DNA from: JAODBJ01 sp963782465
GTDB lineage: Bacteria > Actinomycetota > Acidimicrobiia > IMCC26256 > PALSA-610
Assembly: GCA_963782465.1 (NCBI GenBank)
Contig: CAWAJR010000001.1
Coordinates: forward strand, 434,001-498,000
Reading direction: 5' to 3'
Length of the DNA stretch: 64,000 nucleotides
The position numbers were made by a program, and so were the translations under genes. Below are positions 36,327-44,611 of this stretch, in pieces (the first letter of the stretch is position 1; the number at the start of each line of letters is the position of its first letter). The notes under the pieces were generated by a model that saw only the letters and a program-made list of their open reading frames with translations, was not told the DNA's origin and made no database searches.

Positions 36327-36339
36327 CCGGTACCGGTCA
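36324..36339. terminator. Perfect 16-bp palindrome between convergent genes
   Basis: TGACCGGTACCGGTCA is a perfect palindrome that begins at the stop codon of the DUF1697 gene and lies 15 bp before the end of the convergent UbiB-like gene. As RNA it could fold with a small loop in both directions. It may be a bidirectional terminator or simply a protein-binding palindrome; no T-run follows. Confidence 0.35.
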
Positions 36340-36353
36340 GGTGCCGGAGGTGT

Positions 36354-37646
36354 TCAGCCTTCGTCTTCGGCGATCATCTGGTTCGCGTAGGGCACCAACA
36401 TGGGGACGAGCTCGAAACTCGGATCGAGTTGCGCGGCGACCCCTTCGCACATCATCACGGTCTTGAGCAGGAGCGCGAGATCGCTCGGGAGCCGTAGCCC
36501 GTGGTTGCGGACAACTTGCATCAGGTCTCGCAGGACGGGCCCGATCCGCAGTTGTTCCAACGGCGCGCCCGCGTAACGCCGGAGAAGCAGCGCGAGATCT
36601 TCCTCGAACGCGGCGCGATCGACGTCGTCGCAGGCAATCCCGAGCCGGAGCAGCCCGTCGGCCATCCCGGCGGCGTCGGTCGCGACGAGCGCCACGATGA
36701 TCGTCCCCAGGTGGCGGCCGGTGTGCGGCGCGACCGAACCGACCATGCCGAAATCGACGAAGCCGATGCGCTCCGTCGATTCGACGAAGACGTTGCCGGG
36801 GTGAGGATCGGCGTGGAAGAACCCGTGCACGAAGACCATGGAGAGGTACGCGTCGACGAACAGGTGAGCGACGGCTTCACGCTCGATGCCACTCGCATCG
36901 AGCGCGCCCAGATCGTCGATCTTGATGCCGCGGATTCGTTCCTCGGTGATGACGTCGACGCGCGTTTGGTCCCAGAACACCTTCGGGACCTGTACGTGCG
37001 CGTCACTTTCGAACCGAGCCGCGATCAGTTCGGCATTGCGCCCCTCGTGCAGGTAGTCGAGTTCGTCGAGCAGTGTTGCGCCGAACTCGCGAGCGAGCCC
37101 CGCGGGGTCGTACCGCGCCGCGAGCGCGGAACGGTGGGCGGCCACGCCCGCCAGCCGGTTGAGCAGGTCCAGGTCGATCTTGACCTGGTCGATGATCCCG
37201 GGCCTGCGCACCTTCACGATCACGTCGGGCCCGTCGGGCAGGGTGGCCGCATGAACCTGACCGATGGAGGCGGCCGCGAGGGGGATGGGTTCGAACCTCG
37301 CGAACACCTCCGCTACGGGTCGTCCGAGCGCGGCTTCGACCGCGGCGACGATCTCGTCGATCGGCACGATCGGGGCCCGGTCTTGCAAACGAGCCAACTC
37401 GGTCTCGTAGTCGGGCGGCACGAGATCCGGACGGGTCGACAGCACCTGACCGAGCTTCATGAAGGTCGGGCCGAGGTCTTCGAGCGCGCGTCGAAGGTGG
37501 ACCGGACCGCTGCGATGCGCGCCGCGCGGGGCGTGCCGCACCCCGCGAAGCAAGGCCCGCAGGTCGAACAGGTCGAGCAGGGAGTCGAGGCCGTGCCGCA
37601 ACAGGACGAACGCGACGTCGCGGCTGCGGCCCGCCTCCGGATGCAT
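36354..37646 (-). CDS. ABC1/UbiB-family atypical protein kinase-like protein
   Basis: 430 residues. The KxGQ motif is in FMKLGQVLSTRPDLVPPDYE, the Ala-rich nucleotide loop in LAAASIGQVHAATL, the ion-pair Lys in VIVKVRRPGI, the catalytic loop in HADPHPGNVFVE and the metal motif in FVDFGMVG. This is the UbiB/ADCK core, involved in quinone biosynthesis or lipid homeostasis. The C-terminal membrane helices common to UbiB are not evident; the last 40 residues are only moderately hydrophobic. ATG 37646 is chosen since codons before it are low-complexity. It is divergent from the two-CW gene across 194 bp. Confidence 0.9.
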   Translation of the reverse strand: MHPEAGRSRDVAFVLLRHGLDSLLDLFDLRALLRGVRHAPRGAHRSGPVHLRRALEDLGPTFMKLGQVLSTRPDLVPPDYETELARLQDRAPIVPIDEIVAAVEAALGRPVAEVFARFEPIPLAAASIGQVHAATLPDGPDVIVKVRRPGIIDQVKIDLDLLNRLAGVAAHRSALAARYDPAGLAREFGATLLDELDYLHEGRNAELIAARFESDAHVQVPKVFWDQTRVDVITEERIRGIKIDDLGALDASGIEREAVAHLFVDAYLSMVFVHGFFHADPHPGNVFVESTERIGFVDFGMVGSVAPHTGRHLGTIIVALVATDAAGMADGLLRLGIACDDVDRAAFEEDLALLLRRYAGAPLEQLRIGPVLRDLMQVVRNHGLRLPSDLALLLKTVMMCEGVAAQLDPSFELVPMLVPYANQMIAEDEG

Positions 37647-37840
37647 TCCTGAACGGTACGACGTATGGCCGCCCGCGTGCCGCGGCGTGCGTCGTGCGCG
37701 CGGTGGTCCAGATCTCGGACACGTTCGGACGGTGCCACCGGGCACGGATTGCCCGAACGCCTCAATCTCGTTGGCTGAGGGGGCCGATCAATCTGTGTGA
37801 CACCGACGCGCGGGCGCGGGCATATCGATTGGCGGTTGCG

Positions 37841-38152
37841 ATGACGAAGCTCAACTGTTGGGACTTCAAAAAGTGCGGGCGCCAACCCGGCGGGGCCAAG
37901 GTCGCGGAACTCGGCGTGTGCCCCACCGCGAGCATGGACACCCTCGACGGCACGAACAGCGGCAAGAACGCCGGCCGGTCGTGCTGGGCGGTCACCGGCA
38001 GCTTCTGTGGTGGCACCGTGCAGGGAACCTACGCCGCGAAGCTTCAGAACTGCATGAAGTGCGACTTCTACAAGCTCGTCCACGACGAGGAAGGTGCCCA
38101 CTGCGCGCGGGCAACCCAGATCCTCGCGCGGCTGCCGGGCGCGACCCGGTAG
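37841..38152 (+). CDS. Two-CW domain protein (cysteine-rich)
   Basis: 103 residues with eight or more Cys: NCWDFKKCGRQPGG, GVCPTAS, SCWAVTGSFCGG, NCMKCDFYKLV and HCARA. The repeated Cys-Trp pairs (CWDFKKCGR and CWAVTG) are the hallmark of the two-CW domain, a small metal-binding module often fused to or beside sensory and redox proteins. ATG 37841 starts exactly at the TKLNCWDF core; the frame extends upstream without support. The protein ends in a helix with LPGATR. Function is unknown. Confidence 0.82.
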   Translation: MTKLNCWDFKKCGRQPGGAKVAELGVCPTASMDTLDGTNSGKNAGRSCWAVTGSFCGGTVQGTYAAKLQNCMKCDFYKLVHDEEGAHCARATQILARLPGATR

Positions 38153-38156
38153 CACA

Positions 38157-38172
38157 CCCCGGGGAACCGGGG
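38157..38172. terminator. GC-rich hairpin with GGAA tetraloop
   Basis: CCCCGG (38157-38162) pairs with CCGGGG (38167-38172) around GGAA. It lies 5 bp after the two-CW gene stop and 14 bp before the convergent DUF1214 gene end, a good place for a bidirectional terminator. No T-run follows, which is common in high-GC actinobacteria. Confidence 0.45.
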
Positions 38173-38185
38173 CCTCCGCGCGTGG

Positions 38186-39365
38186 TCAGCGAGCGTGAAC
38201 GGCGACGCGCCGGCGCCGGAGTTGCTCGGCCCGCTGCGCGGGGGTGACGAACGCGTGATCCGCGGGAAGGTGTGCGCGCAGGTCGGCGAGGGCGACGAGT
38301 TCGCCCGACGGGACGGGACGGGTTCGCGCTGCCGACGTAGCGGTACACCAGTAACCCGCCCGGGTTGCCGGTGATATCGATCCAGTTCGCGGTGGCCGGG
38401 TCGGACGCGCTGACGACGATGCGATAGCGACCGTCGGCGTCGGCGCGCGCCTGCCGGTGGTTCACGCTGGTGGAACGCACGTCGAACGCACCGGAGTCGA
38501 GCCACCAACGGGTATGGATCGTCCAGCCCCAGTAGTCGGCGTCGGGAACGTCGCTGGTGATGACGAGCGCATGGCCGTCGGGGACCTCCCACCAGCCGGC
38601 GCCATACGCGATCGTCGGCGCGCCACCCGGCGGGGTCGACGGCGGCCCGAACGTGTTCGGTTTCGAACGGGCCCGCGCCGCCTCGGCGTAGTCGCGCCAG
38701 AACGAGAGCGAACGTGCCACCCACTCGCCGGCACGGTCGAGCGCGGCAACCACGCCGGCGCTCGTCGGGTTCACCACGCCGGCGCCCGCGTCGACCCGTT
38801 CGATGTTGAAGGTCGCGATCCGATCGTTCTCCCAGTCGCTCTGGTACTGCCGGATGAGCAACATCCGCGCGTCGGGGTGCATCGCCATGACGTTGCCGGC
38901 TCGCTCCTCGGGCGTCACCCAGATCTCGAGGGTGCCGTCGACCGGGTCGACGCCGAGGTCGGCCAACGTGCATTCCGAGAACACGCCGAACTTGCCGAGG
39001 TGCATATCGCCATCGACGAGCGAGAAGATCGCGGCTCGCACCCCCCGCACGTCGCCCCACACGCGGTAGGTCCCGGCTGGGTCGATCGCGGCCCGGAGGT
39101 ACACATTGTCGGGGTTGGGGCCACCCCATTGCCGCCACGGCTGCTCGTACGCATGGAAGCTCGGCGAACGTGCGTCGGCGTGCTCGAGTTCGCCCTCGAC
39201 CGCCATGACGACTTGGCGCAGGGCGTGACGCACGCCCGACGCGCGATCCGCGGGGCCGGAAGGGAACCGGTCCGACTCCAACTCGCCGGCGAGATCGCCG
39301 AGACGAGCCGCGAACGCGCGCAACGCCTCCGTCGGGCTCGGTTCCGCCGCACGGTCGTCGGTCAT
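38186..39365 (-). pseudogene. DUF1214-containing protein, one frameshift near the C-terminus
   Basis: ATG 39365 starts a protein of about 392 residues. Typical parts are NPDNVYLRAAIDPAGTYRVW, GVFSECTLADL, and in the C-terminal DUF1214 region WGWTIHTRWWLDSG, NHRQARADADGRYRIVVS and NWIDITGNPGGLLVYRYVGS. Near 38337 the frame breaks; with one base fewer it continues as TRPVPSGELVALADLRAHLP and ADHAFVTPAQRAEQLRRR to TGA 38186. The gene is otherwise intact. Its ATG overlaps the TGA of the sulfotransferase (ATGA). Proteins with DUF1214 are found beside steroid and xenobiotic genes in actinobacteria; their reaction is not known. Confidence 0.72.
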
Positions 39366-40603
39366 TGTTCCTCCGGTACGTCGTGGCGCGCCATGTAGCC
39401 CGCGAACGCCGCGCGCACCTCGGCGAGATCGAGCCCGGTATCGGCGAAGGAGTATTCGTGCCGGCCGTGTTGGTGTTGGGCGTGCGCGGCCTGGTACTCA
39501 CGCACCGACCGCTCCGCGATCTCGTCGAAGGGCAAGCCGACTTGTTCGTAGGTCGCGCGCATCGTTGCGACGGGGTCGGCCACGAGATCGCAGTAGCGAA
39601 CGTCGACGATACGGTCATCGGGAATCGTGCCGTCGGCCCGCCATTGCGCGACCAGGTCGAACACGATCGCGGTACCGAACGTGACGTCGCGCACGATCCG
39701 TTCGTACGGTACGTGGTCGGTCTTCTGCCACTGCAACGTCGCCATCAGATCGGTGATCGACGCGAGCACGCGTACGGGGTCGCGATGCGTGATGACGACA
39801 CGCGCGTCCGGGTACTCGGCGAAGAAGTTCGGCAGTTGTGAGAGATGCGACGGTGCCTTCAGTACCCACTGCGCCGTGGGGTGGCGCGCCTGCAACACCT
39901 GCAGGAACATGCGGTGGTACGCGAAGCTCGCCCGCCGATCGGCGCGCTGCAACCAGCGACCATACGACGGTACGGGGTACGAGCCCATCCAGTGGTCGGA
40001 CACGAACGTCGGCTGCGTCATGAAGATGCACTCGTTCGGGAGCGAGCCGCCGTTCTCGTGCATCGTGCGGTACTCGGGGGTGACGAGGTTCCAGAACGTG
40101 ACCTCGCGGTGCGCGCCGGCGACACGCGGATCGTCGGCCGCGACGTCGGCTTCGGGCGGCGGGCACGGTTCGAGCAACTCCCACGTGAGCGGCGCGCGCT
40201 GCCGCGGGTCGGCGGCGAGCAGTTCGAGCAGGAGAGACGTGCCCGACCGGCCGGTGCCGGTCACGAGAATCGGGGCGGTGACCGGCGCGGCGAGGATCGC
40301 GGGTTCGCTCGCGACAAGGTCGGCGATGCGCAACCGGTTGACGAGCGCGCGGAGGATCTCAGTGCGCGCGATGATCCGGCCGACGAGATGCAGCCGGCCC
40401 TGCTGGTCGAGGGAGTCGAGGAACACGGCGAAGGGTTCGCGCCAATCGTCGGTGCCGAAGTCGTCGAGGCCGGTCAATGCACGCGCCGCCGCCTGGAGCG
40501 AATCGCCGTCGAGCGCGACGATCCCCGACGGGTCACCGAGACGCGCGCCGAGCGCGTTGCATTCTTCGACCCATTCCGGTCGGGGCCGGGGAGCCCAGAC
40601 CAT
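39362..40603 (-). CDS. Sulfotransferase family protein
   Basis: 413 residues. The PAPS 5'-phosphosulfate loop is TGTGRSGTSLLLELLAADPR, and the 3'-phosphate region is VVITHRDPVRVLAS; LKAPSHLSQLPNFFAEYPD between them is typical of the bacterial sulfotransferase_3 group. The enzyme transfers sulfate from PAPS to an alcohol or phenol; some members in this group are of uncertain activity. The N-terminal 120 residues form an extra helical part. ATG 40603 overlaps the last base of the EVE gene stop (TGATG), and its stop overlaps the DUF1214 start, so the three genes form a coupled operon. Confidence 0.9.
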   Translation of the reverse strand: MVWAPRPRPEWVEECNALGARLGDPSGIVALDGDSLQAAARALTGLDDFGTDDWREPFAVFLDSLDQQGRLHLVGRIIARTEILRALVNRLRIADLVASEPAILAAPVTAPILVTGTGRSGTSLLLELLAADPRQRAPLTWELLEPCPPPEADVAADDPRVAGAHREVTFWNLVTPEYRTMHENGGSLPNECIFMTQPTFVSDHWMGSYPVPSYGRWLQRADRRASFAYHRMFLQVLQARHPTAQWVLKAPSHLSQLPNFFAEYPDARVVITHRDPVRVLASITDLMATLQWQKTDHVPYERIVRDVTFGTAIVFDLVAQWRADGTIPDDRIVDVRYCDLVADPVATMRATYEQVGLPFDEIAERSVREYQAAHAQHQHGRHEYSFADTGLDLAEVRAAFAGYMARHDVPEEQ

Positions 40604-41070
40604 CAGCGAGCGGACCGGTGTCGCTTGGCGAACGCGACGATCGCGTCGAACTCCGCGTCGCGCAGCGGGAGCACCGAGAGGCGGTTCCCCTTCGCGAGGA
40701 GGCGGCACTCAGCAAGCTCCGGCAGCGCGCGCAACTCGTCGAGCGACACGAACGGCAGGGGCCGCACGGGTGCGACGGTAACCCAGTCCCAACGAGGGTC
40801 CTCGGGTTTGCTCGCAGGGTCGTAGTAGTCGCTGTCGGGATCGAACTGGGTCGGATCAGGTTCGGCCGTTGCGACGATCTTGCACACGCCGGCGACGCCC
40901 GGTGGTTTGGCATTCGAGTGGTAGAAGATCGCGAGTTCGCCCCGGCGCATCTCGCGCATGTAGTTGCGCGCCTGGTAACTGCGGATGCCGTCCCAACCTT
41001 CGCGCCCGGCGCGCACAAGGTCGTCGTACGAGAACACATCGGGCTCCGACTTGAGCAGCCACCGCGCCAT
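40603..41070 (-). CDS. EVE domain protein (YTH-like fold)
   Basis: 155 residues. WLLKSEPDVFSYDDLV, EGWDGIRSYQARNYMREM, LAIFYHSNAKPPGVAGVCKI and YYDPASKPEDPRWDWVTV are textbook EVE-domain motifs; the aromatic cage for a modified base would be formed by Trp and Tyr in these segments. EVE domains bind modified nucleic-acid bases and occur in restriction and other defence contexts, but stand-alone copies like this are general housekeeping proteins. ATG 41070 is the family start. It is first in a coupled operon with sulfotransferase and DUF1214 genes. Confidence 0.93.
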   Translation of the reverse strand: MARWLLKSEPDVFSYDDLVRAGREGWDGIRSYQARNYMREMRRGELAIFYHSNAKPPGVAGVCKIVATAEPDPTQFDPDSDYYDPASKPEDPRWDWVTVAPVRPLPFVSLDELRALPELAECRLLAKGNRLSVLPLRDAEFDAIVAFAKRHRSAR

Positions 41071-41079
41071 GGCTCGACG

Positions 41080-41496
41080 CTACGCGCCGACGCGACGGGG
41101 CGTCGGCATCCGGCCGGCCCCGCTGCCGGCGTAGTCGGCCGGGCGCGGGTTCACCATCCAGCACTTCACGAGATAGCCGGGGAAACCGGCGAACCGCAAC
41201 GTGTTCAAAATGCACAGGCGCTCGAAGAGCCACCGCCGGAACCGTGCGCCGGGTGGTATCGCACGGAGGTGGAACCAAACGAGCAACGTGACGGGCCTTC
41301 CCGCGGTCGCGACATCGCAGGTCGACTCGCGGAACACGACGAAGGCGCGCCCGTCGGGGAACACGGCCTCCGAGCCGACGCGCGTATTCGGTACGTGCAG
41401 GTGCCGGCCCACGAGCAGCCGAACGGCGCGACCGGAACACCGGAGCGCATCTCGGAAGATTGCGCTCGCGCCGGGCACCGAGACAGCTTGCCCCAT
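41080..41496 (-). CDS. Hypothetical protein, beta-rich, unknown function
   Basis: 138 residues. A central segment FVVFRESTCDVATAGRPVTL, VWFHLRAIPPGARFRRWLFE and ILNTLRFAGFPGYLVKCWMV looks like a conserved soluble core that ends in NPRPADYAG. Similar proteins usually continue with a Trp-containing strand after this point; here the last 15 residues (SGAGRMPTPRRVGA) look random, so a shift near the end is possible. No ribosome-binding site is evident for ATG 41496. It is 9 bp before the EVE gene on the same strand and could be the first gene of that operon. Confidence 0.6.
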   Translation of the reverse strand: MGQAVSVPGASAIFRDALRCSGRAVRLLVGRHLHVPNTRVGSEAVFPDGRAFVVFRESTCDVATAGRPVTLLVWFHLRAIPPGARFRRWLFERLCILNTLRFAGFPGYLVKCWMVNPRPADYAGSGAGRMPTPRRVGA

Positions 41497-41549
41497 CGGC
41501 GCGGCGCGGCTGCAACACTGGCGGGCCGAACCGATCGGGAGGAAGCGTT

Positions 41550-42362
41550 GTGGATCTCGGGCTGGCCGGGGCCGTTGCCGTCGTGAGCGGGGGGTCGAAG
41601 GGAATGGGTCGCGCCGCGGCCGAGTGCCTGGCCGCCGAGGGCGCTCGGGTCGCGGTCCTCGCGCGTGGGCGCGAAGCGCTCGACGCCACCGCCGAAGCGT
41701 TGCGCCGGCTCGGAAGCCCCGACGCCCTCGCGATCCGCGCCGACCTCACGGTGCGCGCCGACGTCGACGCCGCGTTCGCCGAGATCGCGCAACGATGGGG
41801 CGAGTGCAACGTGCTCGTCAACGCCGCCGGGCCGGTCGAGGTTGGTATTCGGCGCTTCGAAGATCTCGACGACGAGGAGTGGCTGGCAACGTTCGACATC
41901 GGGACGCTCAGCGCGGCTCGCTGCGTACGCGCCGCGCTCCCGCTCCTCCGCGCGGCGCAATGGGCGCGGATCGTCAACGTCTCCGCCCATTCGACCCGGC
42001 GCCAGTCGGCCGACCTGGTCGCGTACACGGCGTCGAAGGCGGCACTCACGAGCCTGTCGAAGAACCTCTCGTTGTCGCTCGCCCCCGACGGGATCCTGGT
42101 GAACACCGTTTCGCCGGGATCGTTCCTCTCCGAAGGCATGCGCAGCTACCTGGGATCGCTCCCGAAGGAACGTGGGGTCGACCCGAACAGCCTCGAAGAC
42201 GCGATGCGCGTGATCGCCGAGGACTTCGGTCACCCCGCACACCTTCGGCGCGCCGGCGACCCCGGGGAGATCGGTCCCGTCATCGCGTTCCTCGCGTCGC
42301 GGTTGAACAGCTACATGACGGGTGCGAACGTCAACGTCGACGGCGGCTCGGACTTCTCGTGA
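41550..42362 (+). CDS. SDR-family NAD(P)-dependent oxidoreductase
   Basis: 270 residues. Cofactor loop GGSKGMG (residues 12-18), NAAGPVE, catalytic Ser in VNVSAHS, catalytic YTASK, and C-terminal NVNVDGGSDFS. All four classical-SDR residues are present. GTG 41550 has GGGAGGAAG five bases upstream. Residues 190-235 (FLSEGMRSYLGSLPKERGVD) form the substrate loop, seen in 3-oxoacyl-ACP reductase-like proteins from actinobacteria. Its TGA overlaps a GTG of a 48-codon frame. Substrate is unknown. Confidence 0.92.
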   Translation: MDLGLAGAVAVVSGGSKGMGRAAAECLAAEGARVAVLARGREALDATAEALRRLGSPDALAIRADLTVRADVDAAFAEIAQRWGECNVLVNAAGPVEVGIRRFEDLDDEEWLATFDIGTLSAARCVRAALPLLRAAQWARIVNVSAHSTRRQSADLVAYTASKAALTSLSKNLSLSLAPDGILVNTVSPGSFLSEGMRSYLGSLPKERGVDPNSLEDAMRVIAEDFGHPAHLRRAGDPGEIGPVIAFLASRLNSYMTGANVNVDGGSDFS

Positions 42363-42505
42363 GCGCTTCCGGCCCCGCCGTGCTGGTCCGTTCCGAGCTC
42401 GACGGCAACCTCGTCGCGCAGCTGACGCCGGCCGATCCGGAGCATCGCAGGGTCATTCGCCGGCGCGAACAGTTGGCGGCCCGCAAACAGCAACCAAAGC
42501 GGTAG
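42359..42505 (+). CDS. Small hypothetical protein coupled to the SDR
   Basis: 48 codons starting with a GTG that overlaps the TGA of the SDR (GTGA) and ending at TAG 42505. It reads VSASGPAVLVRSELDGNLVA, then QLTPADPEHRRVIRRREQLA with a basic tail. Codon use fits the neighbours and the overlap pattern is the same as in other coupled pairs of this window, so it may be real, or it may be the start of a truncated gene. No family recognised. The following 237 bp up to the pentapeptide gene hold no gene. Confidence 0.4.
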   Translation: MSASGPAVLVRSELDGNLVAQLTPADPEHRRVIRRREQLAARKQQPKR

Positions 42506-42742
42506 ACCCACAGTCGGGGGCCGCGAGCAATGGTGCGGAGAGGCGCGACCGAGTGCGTGACCCCGTCCCAGTGCTGAATGAGCGACTTCGTTATAGTCCG
42601 CGCTGCGGGACGCTCCCGACGGAGATTGCACGTTGCTCCGACGGCCATCGATCGGGGGATGCATGCCACCGAACCCTCGCCCAACACCACCGAGCCCGCA
42701 AGCTCCTGACCCTGGGCCCGACGGCGACTGATCTGACTGGCG

Positions 42743-43585
42743 ATGGTCGACTCGTCGCAAGATCCCGAGGACGTCGCTTATCGCCTCGACCTTGAATCGA
42801 TACGCACCTCGGCGAAGTGGCTCGTTGCTGCTTTTGCCGCACTCGGCACGGTGCTCATCGCGGGCAGCCAGCTGTCGAGCATCGGCTCTCTGAAGACGAC
42901 CGATGGCCGATTCTGGGCCGCGGTCGTCGGAATGGCCGTCGCGTTGGTTGCAGTCCTTGCCATGGTTTGGCAGACCGTCGGCCTTCTCATTCCGCAGCGG
43001 ATCACGGTCGACGAACTCGCTCGGATGGAGACGGAGAAGGGCCGGAAGTCGCCTGCGATTCGCTGGTTCGAGGCGAACCCCAGCTACAAACCGTACGACA
43101 CCTTCCTCGAACTGCAACAGGCATGGCGCGCAGTCGGGGACGAAACGACAAACGACAAACCGGATCTGGCGCTGCTGGAGCCGGCGACGCGCAAGGTGCA
43201 ACGCCTCGCCGTCATGGCCACGGCGACGGCACAGTTCCGGAGAATGATGTTGGCGGTCGCGGCAGCCGCGGCAGTGGCGGCGGGCGGGATCGGCGTCTTC
43301 GCGTGGGCTGCCAATCCGAGTGCACCCGCCGCGCCGCCTGCTGCTTCGCTACGAAACCTCGATCTGAGCGGCTCCAACCTTCGTGGCGCCGGCCTTCAAC
43401 ACGCGGACCTCTCAGGCGTCGATTTCACCGGTTCGAACCTGCGCGGCGCGAACCTCAATGCCGCGGTGGTGAAGGGCGTCGTCTGGAAGAACACCACCTG
43501 CCCCGACGGGACGAACAGTGACGATCACGCCAAGCGCGGTGGGTCGGCGGCTGCCGGAACGTGCGAAGGCCATCTGGTGCCGTAG
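42743..43585 (+). CDS. Membrane protein with C-terminal pentapeptide repeats
   Basis: 280 residues. Two transmembrane helices near 30-45 (WLVAAFAALGTVLIAG) and 60-82 (FWAAVVGMAVALVAVLAMVW), a cytoplasmic-type segment, a third helix near 172-190 (MLAVAAAAAVAAGGIGVFAW), then an outer part with pentapeptides LDLSGSNLRGAGLQHADLSG and FTGSNLRGANLNAAVVKG. It ends with a conserved NTTCPDGTNS and a second Cys (GTCEGHL), likely a disulfide pair. Such proteins occur in actinobacteria with no known role; the repeats form a right-handed beta-helix. ATG 42743 is the only good start. The stretch 43586-43698 is empty. Confidence 0.85.
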   Translation: MVDSSQDPEDVAYRLDLESIRTSAKWLVAAFAALGTVLIAGSQLSSIGSLKTTDGRFWAAVVGMAVALVAVLAMVWQTVGLLIPQRITVDELARMETEKGRKSPAIRWFEANPSYKPYDTFLELQQAWRAVGDETTNDKPDLALLEPATRKVQRLAVMATATAQFRRMMLAVAAAAAVAAGGIGVFAWAANPSAPAAPPAASLRNLDLSGSNLRGAGLQHADLSGVDFTGSNLRGANLNAAVVKGVVWKNTTCPDGTNSDDHAKRGGSAAAGTCEGHLVP

Positions 43586-43698
43586 CGGATTGATGGATTC
43601 TGGATTCGACGGCGCCGCCAACGTTCGCCGGCCTGCATGCTCCCGGCAAGCGGCGGCACCTTGTGCGGGACAATTCATCACCTGCGAGGCCTGTGAGT

Positions 43699-44583
43699 TC
43701 ATTGCCCGCCGCGGGTTTCCCACGCGCGATGGCGGGCGAGGACACCGTCCCACAGCCGGTCGCGTGCTTCGGGAGCGATCGCATCGAAGCGAAGGTCGAA
43801 CACGTCGGCGAGCGCGGCGAACCACTCGTCGCGGTTCGTGAGCGCTTCTCCGGTTTGCGCGCCCTCGCCGACGCGGGTCAGGACGAGCCCGCGGATGACG
43901 TCGATGCCGGTCGCGTCGCGCCGCTCGGCCATCGCGAGTTGCACGAACCCGGAGTCGGGCGATGTCGACAGCCACTGGTGTTTGGCGATGAAGTCGCCGA
44001 GCGTCGCCTCGCCGGTGGTGAAGCTCATGCCGGTGAACCCGCCCGCCGGGTCGTGGGTGAGATGCCATTCGCGTCGAGCGTTCGCGGGTTCGTCGAGCAC
44101 CAGCCGGAACGGTTCCTGAACGTACGCACCGGCGGCGAGCGGTAACGGGTCGTGCAACGCGTCACCGAGCCCGGCGTCGAGGTACCACGTGCCCGACGGG
44201 TTCTCGTAGGTCGGCAGCCCGCGCACGGTGAGGACGAGATGGTTCCCCGCCTCGGCCGGGTCGGGCCCGTTCGGGCCGTGCACGCCGCCGATGTGAGGTC
44301 GCACGTCGTACCCGAGCGAGCGCAACAGCTCACCGAAGGCACCGTTCAGGTGGTAGCAGTACCCACCACGTCCCTGGAGCGCGACGCGGGCAACGGATTC
44401 GTGCGGATCGATGTCCCAGGCCTCGCCCACGTGGATCCACATCGTCTCGTAAGGGATGCGTTCCACCTGCCGGCGATGGAGTTCCTGCAGGGCTGCGAAC
44501 GACGGCGGTTCGGCCGCCACGCCGAGCCGGCGGAGATACGCCGACTGCAGGTCATGATCGATCGGTTCCCGGGTGAGCCACAC
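43699..44583 (-). CDS. nat: Arylamine N-acetyltransferase
   Basis: 294 residues, the usual NAT length. The catalytic triad is visible: Cys in QGRGGYCYHLNGAF (near 75), His in GNHLVLTV and Asp in WYLDAGLGD. RIPYETMWIH and the flanking segments match the bacterial NAT N-terminal helical bundle. NAT acetylates arylamines and hydrazines with acetyl-CoA; in mycobacteria it is linked to cell-wall lipid and sterol metabolism. ATG 44583 fits the MWLTREPIDHDLQSAYLRRL start. It lies 28 bp behind the amidohydrolase on the same strand and may be co-transcribed. Confidence 0.93.
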   Translation of the reverse strand: MWLTREPIDHDLQSAYLRRLGVAAEPPSFAALQELHRRQVERIPYETMWIHVGEAWDIDPHESVARVALQGRGGYCYHLNGAFGELLRSLGYDVRPHIGGVHGPNGPDPAEAGNHLVLTVRGLPTYENPSGTWYLDAGLGDALHDPLPLAAGAYVQEPFRLVLDEPANARREWHLTHDPAGGFTGMSFTTGEATLGDFIAKHQWLSTSPDSGFVQLAMAERRDATGIDVIRGLVLTRVGEGAQTGEALTNRDEWFAALADVFDLRFDAIAPEARDRLWDGVLARHRAWETRGGQ

Positions 44584-44611
44584 GCGGGAAGTATCGCGGG
44601 CCGGTCATGGT

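Noticed and set aside
40603..41070. EVE gene as part of a restriction or defence island
   Set aside because: Neighbours are a sulfotransferase and a DUF1214 gene; no nuclease, methylase or helicase is present.
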